Assembly (NCBI RefSeq): GCF_018130615.1
Contig: NZ_JAFCKB010000019.1
Span: forward strand, 62,001 to 126,000
Reading direction: 5' to 3'
DNA from: Bradyrhizobium manausense
GTDB taxonomy: Bacteria; Pseudomonadota; Alphaproteobacteria; Rhizobiales; Xanthobacteraceae
DNA: 64,000 nt
Positions 8,997 through 18,442 of the stretch are shown piece by piece (position 1 is the first letter of the stretch; every line of letters begins with the position of its first letter). The position numbers were made by a program, and so were the translations under genes. The notes under the pieces are model-generated. The model made no database searches, was not told the origin of the DNA, and was given only the letters and a program-made list of their open reading frames with translations.

Positions 8997-9770
8997 ATGA
9001 GCACCGTTGAAAAGGCTATATCCTTGCTGAACTTCTTCACGGAAGAGGAGCCGGAATGGGGCCTCTCCGAGATTGCACGACAGGCTCAGTTTGATAAGGC
9101 AACGACGCGCAGGCTGCTTGTCGCGCTTGCGAGCTGCGGACTCGTCGAGCAGCATACTGTGACCCGGCGCTACCAACTTGGCGCCGGACTGCTTCGTCTT
9201 GCACGCGTGCGCGAGTCGCACTTTCCCCTGTTGCAAGTCGCGGTTCCGATCATTCGGGACGTCGCCACGTCCACCAACGAGACAGTTCATCTGTCGGAGT
9301 TCGGAGCGCGCGGCCTGGTCACAGTTCATGTAGAGGAATCAACCAAGGCCAACCGCGTCAGTGTTGCCGCAGGCCAGTTGCTGCCCTTGCACGCGACCGC
9401 TTCCGGCATTGCCTTTCTAGCGTGCTCGCCGCCGGAACTTGTGAGGTCATGCTTGCGTAAGTCGCTGACTGCTTTCACGCGTCATACACTGGTGCAGCCG
9501 AAGCGGCTGCAGGATGCCATCACGGCCGCTGCGGCGCAGGGCTATTCACGCGGTGAACAAGGTTTCGAAGACGGCGTCTTTAGCGTTGCCGCTCCCATCT
9601 TGGGTTTGGACGGCTTTGCCCTTGGATCGGTGGCTGTCGCCATGCCGCTGTCGCGGAGCACCAAGGCAACGACGGATCGTCATATTCAGGCTGTTCGAAA
9701 TGCGTCAGAAAAGATCGCCACCCGGTTATTCGGCGAGCTGCCAACACCGAAGCATGCGAGTTTCGCCTGA
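8997..9770 (+). CDS. IclR-family transcriptional regulator
   Basis: The 257-residue protein has an N-terminal winged helix-turn-helix at about 6-65 (LSEIARQAQFDKATTRRLL) and a C-terminal IclR ligand-binding domain from about 75 to 248. These are usually tetrameric repressors or activators of catabolic operons that sense a pathway intermediate. It is transcribed away from the aldehyde dehydrogenase operon and lies upstream of the aminotransferase at 9837 in the same direction, so it probably controls both sides. The palindrome at 8903-8925 is the candidate site. Confidence 0.92.
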   Translation: MSTVEKAISLLNFFTEEEPEWGLSEIARQAQFDKATTRRLLVALASCGLVEQHTVTRRYQLGAGLLRLARVRESHFPLLQVAVPIIRDVATSTNETVHLSEFGARGLVTVHVEESTKANRVSVAAGQLLPLHATASGIAFLACSPPELVRSCLRKSLTAFTRHTLVQPKRLQDAITAAAAQGYSRGEQGFEDGVFSVAAPILGLDGFALGSVAVAMPLSRSTKATTDRHIQAVRNASEKIATRLFGELPTPKHASFA

Positions 9771-9836
9771 AACGGCTCGCCGCTATTCGATTTCGGGCCA
9801 ACACCCCGATCCGCACTGTAAAAGAAAGCCGTCATC

Positions 9837-11189
9837 ATGCGAGACGCCAATTTCCTGATCGCGAACAATGCCAAAAACATCTGGCACCCGATGGCGCATC
9901 CGGCTGAGCTGCGCGCTCATCCCCCGAAGATCATGATGAAAGGGTCCGGCGTGCACGTTTCCGATATCGACGGACGTACCCTACTTGATGCAGTCGCCGG
10001 CTTATGGAATGTCAACCTCGGTTACAGCTGCGAGCCGATCAAAAAGGCCATAGCCGAGCAACTTGACGCTCTGCCCTACTATTCGGGATTTCGCGGCACT
10101 TCGACCGGCCCCTCGATTCAACTCGCTTATGAACTCGCGGAGTGGTTCAGTCCGGAAGGTATGGTACGCACCTTTTTCACGTCCGGCGGCTCGGACTCTG
10201 TAGAGACCGCACTGCGGCTGGCCCGACAGTACTGGAAGATCAAGGGCCAGGGCGACCGCACGAAATTTGTCGCGCTCAAGAAAGGCTATCACGGCACTCA
10301 TTTTGGTGCTGCGTCGGTCAACGGCAATGCCAATTTCCGCCGCAACTACGAGCCTCTGCTACCGGGCGTTTTTCACATTCCCGTTCCCTGGACTTATCGC
10401 AACCCGTTCAACGAGACAGACCCGGCCCGACTGGCCAAGCTGTGTGCGGCAGCACTGGAAGACGAGATTGCGTTTCAGGGCGCCGACACTATTGCAGCAT
10501 TCATCATGGAGCCGGTCCTCGGTGCCGGAGGCGTTATCGTGCCACCTGAGAGCTTCATGAAGCTCGTTCGCGAGATCTGCAACCATCACGAGATACTGAT
10601 GATCTCCGACGAGGTCGTCACCGGTTTCGGGCGTAGCGGAGCTTGGTCAGGCGCCCGCTTGTGGGGCATCCAACCAGACATGATGACGATCGCTAAGGCC
10701 ATCACATCAGGCTATTTCCCGCTCGGCGCGACGTTGATCGGCGAAAAAATGGCCGAGGTATTCGAGAACGACAAGTCGGGCGTCGGTTCGATCGGCCACG
10801 GCTATACCTACTCCGGACACCCGGTGGGTTGCGCAGCCGGCATTGCAACGCTTGCCGAAACGCGCCGGCTGAAACTCGACGAGAATGCCGCCGCACGTGG
10901 CGGCGAATTGTTGAATGCGCTTCAAGCACTGCAATCCAAACACCATATTATCGGGGACGTTCGCGGCCAAGGGCTGATGGCGGCCCTCGAACTCGTTTCT
11001 GACCGCGACACGAGAAAGCCGCTGGATAAGGCGAGCATGGCAGTCGTCGCTGAAATAGCCTATGAGGCCGGAGTAATGATCCGCGTTTCCGGAAATAATA
11101 TCATCCTGTCGCCGCCCCTGATTCTTGGCGCTTCCGATGTCGAAAAGATTGCACAGGCCATCGATGCTGGCCTTACGGCCGTCGCTTAA
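9837..11189 (+). CDS. Omega-amino acid:pyruvate-type aminotransferase (class III)
   Basis: The 450-residue enzyme has the full class III signature: SGGSDSVETALRLAR at about 116-130, KKGYHGTHFGA at about 148-158, ISDEVVTGFGR with Asp258, and Schiff-base Lys287 in TIAKAITSGYFPLGA. This subgroup includes beta-alanine, taurine, putrescine and 6-aminohexanoate aminotransferases, which move a terminal amino group to pyruvate or 2-oxoglutarate. It follows the IclR gene by 66 bp. With the aldehyde dehydrogenase on the other side of IclR it would complete a two-step conversion of an omega-amino acid to a dicarboxylic acid. The exact substrate is not readable. Confidence 0.92.
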   Translation: MRDANFLIANNAKNIWHPMAHPAELRAHPPKIMMKGSGVHVSDIDGRTLLDAVAGLWNVNLGYSCEPIKKAIAEQLDALPYYSGFRGTSTGPSIQLAYELAEWFSPEGMVRTFFTSGGSDSVETALRLARQYWKIKGQGDRTKFVALKKGYHGTHFGAASVNGNANFRRNYEPLLPGVFHIPVPWTYRNPFNETDPARLAKLCAAALEDEIAFQGADTIAAFIMEPVLGAGGVIVPPESFMKLVREICNHHEILMISDEVVTGFGRSGAWSGARLWGIQPDMMTIAKAITSGYFPLGATLIGEKMAEVFENDKSGVGSIGHGYTYSGHPVGCAAGIATLAETRRLKLDENAAARGGELLNALQALQSKHHIIGDVRGQGLMAALELVSDRDTRKPLDKASMAVVAEIAYEAGVMIRVSGNNIILSPPLILGASDVEKIAQAIDAGLTAVA

Positions 11190-11904
11190 ATCGCTGCGAT
11201 GATTCGTGGCTAAGGCCGTCGGGGTAAATGATATTTGAAGGGAGCAACCGTAACGTCGGGCGCTTGATTCTCAGCAGAACTACCCAATACGGCAAGCGTC
11301 GCGCGGCAATGCCGACTGCGGGACGAGCCTTCGTCAGATGATGCGACACGGCATGTTGTGACAATCTTGGCCTATGAAAGAAACGAGACGCGTCACGGTG
11401 GTTAAACCGGCCATAACCGGTGGTAGCGACGTTGGCACGGCCACATAGCATGACGGACTAGAGGCGGGATTCAATTCAGCGACGCCTGAAATTGGATAGC
11501 TCCGGGGATTCGTATCGCAGGATCTATATCCCATGCATCGCACGTGACGCAGGCTAGGGTCCATCTAAATTCGTTGACAATGAAATTATATAAAGCTTAG
11601 ATCATATCGATCTCTTTTGCGGTGGAAAAAACAGCAACGAACGGAGAGGCAGGTGATATGGGGGCCCCAGCTTTGACGTGTTCATTGTCGGCTCGATCTG
11701 CGAACCGTACCCGCAGGACCATCAGCTGTCTTTTCACGATCGCAAGCCGCGTTCGATACGCCCGGCTCGCGTCAGCTCTCAATAGCTCCCCGCCGCCGCT
11801 TTTTACGAAGGCTCGCTACTCTGAAGTCCGGCAACGACCGCGCAGTCGGCCGCTTCAGCGATCCTGTATTTCATGACCAAAGCACGCATCATCGGAGAAG
11901 CATC
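11190..11904. other. Long leader/intergenic region before the importer operon
   Basis: No convincing gene is seen in about 700 bp. Short forward (11622-11876) and reverse open frames have composition and reading unlike proteins. The region contains the 13-bp element at 11573-11585 and an AT-rich patch after it, probably the promoter region of the importer operon. Confidence 0.5.
11573..11585 (+). promoter_or_regulatory. Shared promoter/operator element GTTGACAATGAAA
   Basis: The identical 13-mer occurs in reverse orientation at 22932-22944, upstream of the Tm-1-like operon. It contains TTGACA, a perfect -35 hexamer, but no strong -10 is clear 17 bp on. It lies about 320 bp upstream of the binding-protein gene. 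A shared promoter or regulator site is inferred from the exact match. Confidence 0.45.
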
Positions 11905-13491
11905 ATGACTCTTAATTTGACGCGCCGTCGGTTAATCAAGTTGGGCGGAGCAGCGGCCTTGGCGCAATCCGCTCCACGCCTCTCCTTCGCACAAAGCAAG
12001 AGCCGCGTGATCCGCGCCGTGATGCATACGGCGCTGCGCGTGACCGACCCATTGGTTGTCCCGGCCTGGACGACCCGTAACCATGGCTATAACATCTATG
12101 ACACGCTGTTCTCGATGGACAGCAAGCTGAACTACAAGCCGCAGATGGTCGAGACCTTCAACGTCTCGAGCGATGGATTGACCTACACCTTCCATTTGCG
12201 GACTGGCCTGATGTTTCATGACGGCGCGCCGGTCACAACTGAAGACGTCATCGCGTCGCTCAAGCGCTGGGGTTCGCGCGACCCGATGGGTATTTCGCTC
12301 ATGGCCGCGACGGGTGAGCTCGCGGCGGTTGATGAGCGAACCTTCCGCCTCGTGCTGAAACGCCCCTTCGGTCATGTCCTGGCCGCGCTTGGCAAACCCT
12401 CCTCAGCCGTCCCCTTCATCATGCCCGCACGGATCGCGGCAACACCACCGTCACAACAGATCACGGAATACGTGGGGTCGGGTCCGTTCCGCTTCGTCGC
12501 CAGCGAATTCAAACCAGGCATCAAGGCAGTGTATGACCGCAACCCGGATTACGTCGCACGGCAAGAGGCGCCCGACGGCCTCGCTGGCGGCAAGGTGGTC
12601 AAGGTTGATCGATACGAGTGGATTTACATTTCCGATTTCCAGACCTCGCTTAATGCTCTTGTGAATAATGAGGTCGACTACTTTGAGAATCCGACGCACG
12701 AGATGATCCCGAACGCCGAGAAGCTCGGAGTCAAACTGTTCGATTACAACCCCGCAGGCTTTTCTGGGTATTGTCGACCTAATTGGTTGTCGCCGCTCAT
12801 CGCCAAGCAAGAAATCCGTCAGGCCATTCTTCATGCTGTGAACCAGCGCGATTGGCTGGATGCCCAGATCGGCGATCCGAAATATTATCGCAGCTCATCA
12901 GCGATGTTCGTTCCCGACATGCCGTATGGGACGGAGGCCGGCTGGAACACCAAGGCGGATGTCGCCGCCGCGAAAGCTTTGCTGACAAAGGGCGGTTACA
13001 AGGGTGAACCGATCACACTTCTTCAAGTGGCGGATACTCCGATTATATCGCCGTTAGTTGACGTGACAGCTCAAGCACTTCGTCAGATCGGCATGAACGT
13101 TAAGCTTGTAACTCTGGATTGGCTGTCGGTGCTGGCACGTCGCACCAAACAGGAATCCGGCGAGCAGGGCGGCTGGGACCTCATGCATGCCACGCAGGCC
13201 GCGGTCGATATTTTTAACCCAATTATCAACGCACATGTGATGACAGTCGGCAAGACCGGTCCCTTTGGGTGGCCCGAGGACGAACCACTGTTGGATTTGC
13301 GCCAGTCATTTATCGACGAAACTGATTCCACCAAGCAGAAGGCGATTGCCGAGACCATCCAGAAGCGCGCCTACGAAGTCGTCACGCACATTCCGACTGG
13401 AATGTTCCGACAGCCGGCGATGCATCGACCGAACTTGTCGGGATTCATTCCAGCCCTCGTTCCGGTGTTCTGGAACGTCGAAAAAACCTAG
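11905..13491 (+). CDS. Periplasmic peptide/opine-type ABC substrate-binding protein (SBP_bac_5)
   Basis: The 528-residue protein belongs to the DppA/OppA family. The N-terminus has a twin-arginine-like motif (RRRLIKLGGA) followed by Ala-rich signal sequence, so export by Tat is likely; mature protein begins near residue 30. GGAG lies 9 bp before the ATG. It starts an operon with a NylB-like hydrolase, two permeases and a fused ATPase. Dpp-type binding proteins recognise short peptides or peptide-like amides. The hydrolase in the same operon suggests the imported ligand carries an amide or ester bond that is cut inside the cell. Confidence 0.93.
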   Translation: MTLNLTRRRLIKLGGAAALAQSAPRLSFAQSKSRVIRAVMHTALRVTDPLVVPAWTTRNHGYNIYDTLFSMDSKLNYKPQMVETFNVSSDGLTYTFHLRTGLMFHDGAPVTTEDVIASLKRWGSRDPMGISLMAATGELAAVDERTFRLVLKRPFGHVLAALGKPSSAVPFIMPARIAATPPSQQITEYVGSGPFRFVASEFKPGIKAVYDRNPDYVARQEAPDGLAGGKVVKVDRYEWIYISDFQTSLNALVNNEVDYFENPTHEMIPNAEKLGVKLFDYNPAGFSGYCRPNWLSPLIAKQEIRQAILHAVNQRDWLDAQIGDPKYYRSSSAMFVPDMPYGTEAGWNTKADVAAAKALLTKGGYKGEPITLLQVADTPIISPLVDVTAQALRQIGMNVKLVTLDWLSVLARRTKQESGEQGGWDLMHATQAAVDIFNPIINAHVMTVGKTGPFGWPEDEPLLDLRQSFIDETDSTKQKAIAETIQKRAYEVVTHIPTGMFRQPAMHRPNLSGFIPALVPVFWNVEKT

Positions 13492-13514
13492 CGTTCCCCA
13501 GTATGCAATTGAGG

Positions 13515-13546
13515 GCTTGCCGGTCCATCTTTCCTGACCGGCAAGC
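13515..13546 (+). terminator. Intercistronic stem-loop after the binding-protein gene
   Basis: GCTTGCCGGTC at 13515-13525 pairs perfectly with 13536-13546 around a 10-nt loop. There is no long T tract, though a short A/T run follows. Such hairpins after binding-protein genes commonly protect upstream mRNA or partly terminate, giving excess binding protein over permease. Confidence 0.6.
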
Positions 13547-13617
13547 TTGGGGATTCATAAAAAAGCGCCACTGATGCAGGCCTCTACGACGATTCAAGAC
13601 AGAAAGATCGAAGAAGC

Positions 13618-14808
13618 ATGGCTCGACTGATGTCCGGCTTTCCGCCCACTCCCGAATTACAGGTCGCTCTCGCAAACTGGCGCAAGCATCCCTACAGCCA
13701 ATGGTCGTTTCGTAACGTTCGGCAGATCATCCCAACCGCGCCAATCCGTCCCAGCGCATCGCCAAAACCGCTTGTCGAAGACCTGCATAGTATTGACGGC
13801 ACCTCTTTTGAGGGAATCGATGGCAAGGAAACGACGGTGCGCGACGCGCGGCTGGCAAGCTCCACAGACGGCATGCTGGTGCTGCGCGGCGGCCGGATCG
13901 TCAGCGAGTGGTACAACAACGGGCTCGATCCCGTGACGCCACACATCTGCTTCTCGGTCAGCAAATCCATTCTGGGTACGCTCGCTGGCGTCCTCACTGA
14001 ACGAGAGATCATCGACCCAGATGCCTTGGTAATCGACTATCTTCCGGAAGTGAAAGGCAGCGCTTACGAGACAGCCAAGCTCCGGCATCTTCTCGATATG
14101 ACCGTCGGCACCAGTTACCGTGAGGAATTCAACAATCCATCGCTGGATCTGTTGCGTTACCGCTCTGCAACTGGCTGGGATCCGCAGCAACCTGGCATGC
14201 CGGAAGCTGACCTCCGCAAATTCCTGCCGACCGTTCCGCTCGGAAGCGATCCGCATGGAGCGAAAGTCAACTACGTTACGCCCAACACCGACACGCTAGG
14301 CTGGTTGTTCGAACGCGCCTGCGGTCGACCTTACGCTCAACTCCTCAGTGAATTCCTGTGGGCCCCTATGGGAGCTGAGGTGGAAGGCAGCATGACCGTC
14401 GATCCGTTCGGTATGACCCGTCCAGGCGGTGGCATCTCAGCGACGCTGCGCGATCTGGCACGATTCGGCGAGATGATGCGGCGGCGCGGCCTGGCTAATG
14501 GTCAACAGGTCGTTCCGGGCTGGTGGATCGACGATATCCGTCGCAACGGCAGCGTCGAAGCGTGGATGCATGGCTGCATGACGGACGCCTTCCCGATCGC
14601 CCAGTACCGAAGTAAGTGGTACAACCTCGGCGCCCCCGGCGGTGCGGCTTTCTGTGGCGTCGGCATCCACGGCCAGTGGATCTACATCGACGAGCGAGCG
14701 GAAACTGTTATCGCGCGCTTCTCGTCGCAGCCTGACCCGATGGATCTCCCAATCGATCACATGTGGCTGCGTGGTTACGACGCGATTGCTCGCCGGCTTT
14801 CCTCGTAA
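13618..14808 (+). CDS. NylB-like serine hydrolase (6-aminohexanoate-oligomer hydrolase / class C beta-lactamase family)
   Basis: The 396-residue protein has the penicillin-binding/class C beta-lactamase fold: nucleophile Ser113 and Lys116 in SVSKSILGT, and Tyr219-x-x-x-Asn223 in NYVTPNTDTLGW. The C-terminal GIHGQWIYID and SSQPDP match, from memory, the same blocks of NylB, the 392-residue Arthrobacter 6-aminohexanoate-dimer hydrolase. NylB Tyr170, which contacts the substrate amide, aligns by eye with Phe171 here, so amide specificity may differ. No signal peptide is seen, so it acts in the cytoplasm on the imported compound. It sits between the binding protein and permease genes of one operon. 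Confidence 0.85.
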   Translation: MARLMSGFPPTPELQVALANWRKHPYSQWSFRNVRQIIPTAPIRPSASPKPLVEDLHSIDGTSFEGIDGKETTVRDARLASSTDGMLVLRGGRIVSEWYNNGLDPVTPHICFSVSKSILGTLAGVLTEREIIDPDALVIDYLPEVKGSAYETAKLRHLLDMTVGTSYREEFNNPSLDLLRYRSATGWDPQQPGMPEADLRKFLPTVPLGSDPHGAKVNYVTPNTDTLGWLFERACGRPYAQLLSEFLWAPMGAEVEGSMTVDPFGMTRPGGGISATLRDLARFGEMMRRRGLANGQQVVPGWWIDDIRRNGSVEAWMHGCMTDAFPIAQYRSKWYNLGAPGGAAFCGVGIHGQWIYIDERAETVIARFSSQPDPMDLPIDHMWLRGYDAIARRLSS

Positions 14809-14841
14809 TCTATTGTCCTAGGTCAAACCGGAGTGACCGCG

Positions 14842-15783
14842 ATGGTGCGCTTTTTGTTTCGCCGGCTTTTGTCGATCATTCCCGTTCTGGCCATAGTTTC
14901 GATCATCGTGTTCCTGGCCTTGCGGCTCGGTCCTGGCGACCCTGCCGCCATTCTTGCCGGTGACAGCGCTACGCCGGAGATGGTCGCCGCGATGCGGGCG
15001 CATCTCGGTCTCGATCAATCGTTGCCGCAACAATTCCTCCATTGGGTCGTTCAGATCGCTCATGGCGATCTGGGGCGCTCGATCACTTCCAACCAGCCGG
15101 TCACGACGCTCGTCGCGTCGCGACTTCAGCCGACCCTGGCGTTGGCAATCGCCACAATCATATTCTCCATTCTCGTTGCGACCCCGCTCGGCGTGCTCGC
15201 CGCCTGGCGGCGCGGAACGTGGGTAGATAATCTGGCGAGTGGCGGCGCGGTCATCGGATTCGCGCTGCCCGCGTTCGTCACCGGTTACCTACTGGTCTTC
15301 GTATTCGCGCTCAAGCTGCAGTGGCTTCCCGTTCAGGGCTTTGTGCCTCTCTCGGAAGGATTCTGGCCATTTGGCCGTCACTTGGTCCTACCTACGTTAA
15401 CGCTTAGTACCATCTACATTGCGCTCATCACCCGTGTCACGCGCGCGAGCATGCTGGAAATTCTCGGCGAGGATTTTGTCCGTACCGCGCGCGCCAAGGG
15501 TCTGCCCGAGCGCGTCGTGTTATTTCGACATGCGCTCGGTAACTCCGCCATTCCGATTTTGTCTGTGATAGGCATAGGCATCGCGCTGCTGCTTGGCGGC
15601 GTCGTGGTCACCGAAAGCGTGTTCAGCATTCCTGGACTCGGCCGCCTCACGGTCGAGGCGGTGGTTGCCCGTGACTATCCAGTCGTGCAGGGCATCATCA
15701 TCCTGTTCAGCGGCGTCTACGTTCTGATCAACCTCGCGGTTGACATCAGCTATGCCATCTTCGATCCGAGGATCTCGTATTGA
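14842..15783 (+). CDS. Dpp/Opp-type ABC transporter permease (DppB-like)
   Basis: The 313-residue inner-membrane protein has six predicted helices: the first near 7-27, a periplasmic region with GPGDPA and HLGLDQSLPQQF, then five helices. The EAA loop that contacts the ATPase is near ARAKGLPERVVLFRHALGN. I chose the ATG at 14842 because GGAG lies 8 bp upstream; GTG at 14833 overlaps that site. Its stop overlaps the TTG start of the second permease, so the two are made together. Confidence 0.93.
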   Translation: MVRFLFRRLLSIIPVLAIVSIIVFLALRLGPGDPAAILAGDSATPEMVAAMRAHLGLDQSLPQQFLHWVVQIAHGDLGRSITSNQPVTTLVASRLQPTLALAIATIIFSILVATPLGVLAAWRRGTWVDNLASGGAVIGFALPAFVTGYLLVFVFALKLQWLPVQGFVPLSEGFWPFGRHLVLPTLTLSTIYIALITRVTRASMLEILGEDFVRTARAKGLPERVVLFRHALGNSAIPILSVIGIGIALLLGGVVVTESVFSIPGLGRLTVEAVVARDYPVVQGIIILFSGVYVLINLAVDISYAIFDPRISY

Positions 15784-16655
15784 GCACGGTCGTCGCCAAT
15801 TCAACTTCTTTCCGTAGCACGGTCAGCATCATGCGCCGCCACCCCGGCTTAGTGTTCGGGCTCGTCGTCGTTGCGGCGATGGTTTTGCTGGCGATTGCAG
15901 CGCCCTGGTTACACACCCTCGATCCAACGCTAATCCGTCCCCGTATGAGACTGAAACCACCCTCAAGCGAGTTCTGGTTCGGCACTGACGCCTCGGGGCG
16001 CGACCTGTGGAGCCGAATCGCTTACGGATCGCGGATCTCGCTGATTGTCGGCGCCTCTGTCGCATCGGCCTCGCTCGTGATCGGCCTCGTCATCGGAATG
16101 ATTGCCGGTGCCATACGCAAGCTCGACGGCATCATCATGCGCATCATGGACGGCGTGATGGCGATCCCAGCAATCCTGCTGGCGATCATGGTAGTCAGCC
16201 TATTCGGCGCGGCTTTGCAGACCGTTATAATTGCGATCACTCTGCCTGAGATTCCACGCGTCGTTCGCCTGACCCGGAGCGTCGTTCTCACAGTCCGTGG
16301 TGAAGCATATGTCGAAGCCGCAATCAGCATGGGAACACCAACGCAGATCCTGATGATCCGGCATATTCTTCCAAACATTCTGGCGCCGGTGATCGTGCAA
16401 GCGACGTTCACAGCGTCGGCAGCGATCCTGATCGAAGCGTCGCTATCCTTTCTCGGCATTGGGACACCGAGCGAAATTCCGAGCTGGGGTAACATCATGG
16501 CCGATGGCCGCAACTACTTCCAGATGGCACCGCAACTGATCATCGCACCGGGCCTGCTGGTTGCGCTCACTGTGCTCGCCGTGAATATTTTGGGAGATGG
16601 CTTGCGCGATCTTCTCGACCCGAGACTTGCAAAATCGGTGGGAGACGCGCGATGA
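15780..16655 (+). CDS. Dpp/Opp-type ABC transporter permease (DppC-like)
   Basis: The 291-residue partner permease has an N-terminal cytoplasmic segment, a helix at about 19-41, a periplasmic FGTDASGRDLWSR motif typical of DppC, five more helices, and the EAA loop near AAISMGTPTQILMIRHILPN. The start is TTG at 15780, overlapping the DppB-like stop, with GAGGA about 8 bp upstream. Its own stop overlaps the next ATG as ATGA. It forms the membrane pore with the 14842 product. Confidence 0.93.
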   Translation: MSTVVANSTSFRSTVSIMRRHPGLVFGLVVVAAMVLLAIAAPWLHTLDPTLIRPRMRLKPPSSEFWFGTDASGRDLWSRIAYGSRISLIVGASVASASLVIGLVIGMIAGAIRKLDGIIMRIMDGVMAIPAILLAIMVVSLFGAALQTVIIAITLPEIPRVVRLTRSVVLTVRGEAYVEAAISMGTPTQILMIRHILPNILAPVIVQATFTASAAILIEASLSFLGIGTPSEIPSWGNIMADGRNYFQMAPQLIIAPGLLVALTVLAVNILGDGLRDLLDPRLAKSVGDAR

Positions 16656-18277
16656 TCGATGACGTTCTTTCCATCGAACATCTTACGGTCGCTATCACAG
16701 CCTCATCGCAAGGCAAGACCGTGGTCTCAGACGTAAGCCTGTCGGTCGGCCGAAAGGAGATCGTCTGCGTTGTCGGCGAGTCGGGGTCAGGTAAGTCTGT
16801 CACCTCCTTCTCGATTATGGGAATTCTTTCTTATGGTCTTGCGCCTGCAACTGGTTCGATCAAGCTGCTTGGCGAGGAACTGATTGGTGCATCGGCGACA
16901 CGCATGCGCAAATTGCGCGGACTGCGCATGGCGATGATCTTCCAGGAACCGATGACCGCGCTCAATCCCGTGATGACCGTGGGCGATCAAATCGCGGAAA
17001 TCTTCCGCTACCACAGGCCGGAGATGTCCGCATCAGATGTCCGGCTGCGAGTCCGGTCGCTGGCAGAGGATGTACGCCTGCCCGATCCGGCGAACATCGT
17101 GCGTCGCTATCCGCACCAACTTTCCGGCGGACAACGCCAGCGCATCATGATCGCCATGGCGCTTGCACTGGAACCCGCTCTTCTGATCGCCGACGAACCC
17201 ACCACGGCACTCGACGTCACCACGCAGAAACAGATTCTCGAGCTGATCTGCGATCTCGTGGCCCGACGCGGCATCGGAGTTTTGTTCATTACTCATGACT
17301 TCGGTGTCGTCGCCGAAATCGCGGATCGCGTCGTGGTCATGCGCTCCGGAAGCGTCGTCGAATCCGGCTCCGCACACGATGTCCTCACTCAGCCCCAGCA
17401 AGCATATACTCGGTCCCTGATCGACGCTGTTCCCGGCAGCAAACTGCCCAAGGCCCGTGACGTGGCTGACCATGTGGTGTTGCGAGTTGAAAATCTGTCG
17501 AAGACATATGGTGACTCTTCCGGGCTGTTCGGTCCGGCGCATAACACCGCTCCCGCTTTGCTGAACGCCTCCCTATCGCTACGGAAAGGTGAGATTCTGG
17601 GAATCGTAGGTGAATCCGGCTCGGGCAAATCGACGCTGGCCCGCTGCATCTGCCGGCTGCAGACACCCAGTTCCGGCGACATCTGGCTCGGGGACATCAA
17701 CATCGCCCGGATGCATGAGAACAAGCTTCGAAACTACCGGAAGGCAATTCAGGTGGTGTTCCAGGATCCTAACAGGTCTCTCAATCCACGCCTCCGGATC
17801 GGAGAGACTCTGGTCGAAGGCGCACGGAATTTCGGCGCTAGCGCACGCGTAGCGAGCGAACGCAGCCGACGGTTACTGGACCTCGTAGGATTAGATGACA
17901 GTGCGCTCGACCGCTTCCCGCACCAGTTTTCCGGTGGCCAGCGGCAACGCATCTGCATCGCCCGCGCGCTTGCTAGTGAGCCCGATATTCTGGTGGCCGA
18001 CGAGGCCGTTTCCGCGCTCGATGTCTCAGTTCAAGCTCAAGTTATTGAATTACTGGAAGATTTGAGACAGCGGCTCGGCCTCGCGATCATCTTCATTACC
18101 CATGATCTTCGCGTCGCCGGGCAGCTTTGCGATCGGTTGATCGTGATGCAATCCGGAAGAATCGTGGAACAGGGACCGACAGGCAGGCTTTTCGACAGCC
18201 CTAGCGAAACCTATACCCGCGAACTCCTTGCGGCCGCGCCTGGCCGGGAGTTCCTTGCGAGCGCCCGGAAAGCGTGA
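16652..18277 (+). CDS. Fused peptide-transport ABC ATPase (DppD-DppF fusion)
   Basis: The 541-residue protein joins two complete ATPase domains. The first has Walker A GESGSGKS at 42-49 and an LSGGQRQRI signature; the second has Walker [10 protein letters not shown] near 315-325 and FSGGQRQRI, each followed by Walker B ([24 protein letters not shown]). In most Dpp systems these are two genes, though fusions are common in Rhizobiales. It energises import by the two permeases and closes the operon. The start overlaps the previous stop by 4 bp. Confidence 0.95.
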   Translation: MIDDVLSIEHLTVAITASSQGKTVVSDVSLSVGRKEIVCVVGESGSGKSVTSFSIMGILSYGLAPATGSIKLLGEELIGASATRMRKLRGLRMAMIFQEPMTALNPVMTVGDQIAEIFRYHRPEMSASDVRLRVRSLAEDVRLPDPANIVRRYPHQLSGGQRQRIMIAMALALEPALLIADEPTTALDVTTQKQILELICDLVARRGIGVLFITHDFGVVAEIADRVVVMRSGSVVESGSAHDVLTQPQQAYTRSLIDAVPGSKLPKARDVADHVVLRVENLSKTYGDSSGLFGPAHNTAPALLNASLSLRKGEILGIVGESGSGKSTLARCICRLQTPSSGDIWLGDINIARMHENKLRNYRKAIQVVFQDPNRSLNPRLRIGETLVEGARNFGASARVASERSRRLLDLVGLDDSALDRFPHQFSGGQRQRICIARALASEPDILVADEAVSALDVSVQAQVIELLEDLRQRLGLAIIFITHDLRVAGQLCDRLIVMQSGRIVEQGPTGRLFDSPSETYTRELLAAAPGREFLASARKA

Positions 18278-18442
18278 GATGTCTGCGGGCGCACGGGGTC
18301 GGGGAGCCGACAAGCGAATCACGATAGTTATTTGCGCTTAAAGCTCATTCCCGAATGCGCACTAGGCTTTCAACTCGAAATGCCCGGTGAGGTACAGCAT
18401 GCCTTGCTTTAGAGGCGACGGCCGCGAGCCAGGAGATTATGG

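Noticed and set aside
11622-11876. 84-codon forward frame before the binding-protein gene
   Set aside because: No recognisable content, no good ribosome site, Arg/Ser-rich composition typical of a chance frame.
16652-18277. Assembly artefact joining two ATPase genes
   Set aside because: The two domains are in one frame with a normal linker, and DppD-DppF fusions are common in related bacteria.
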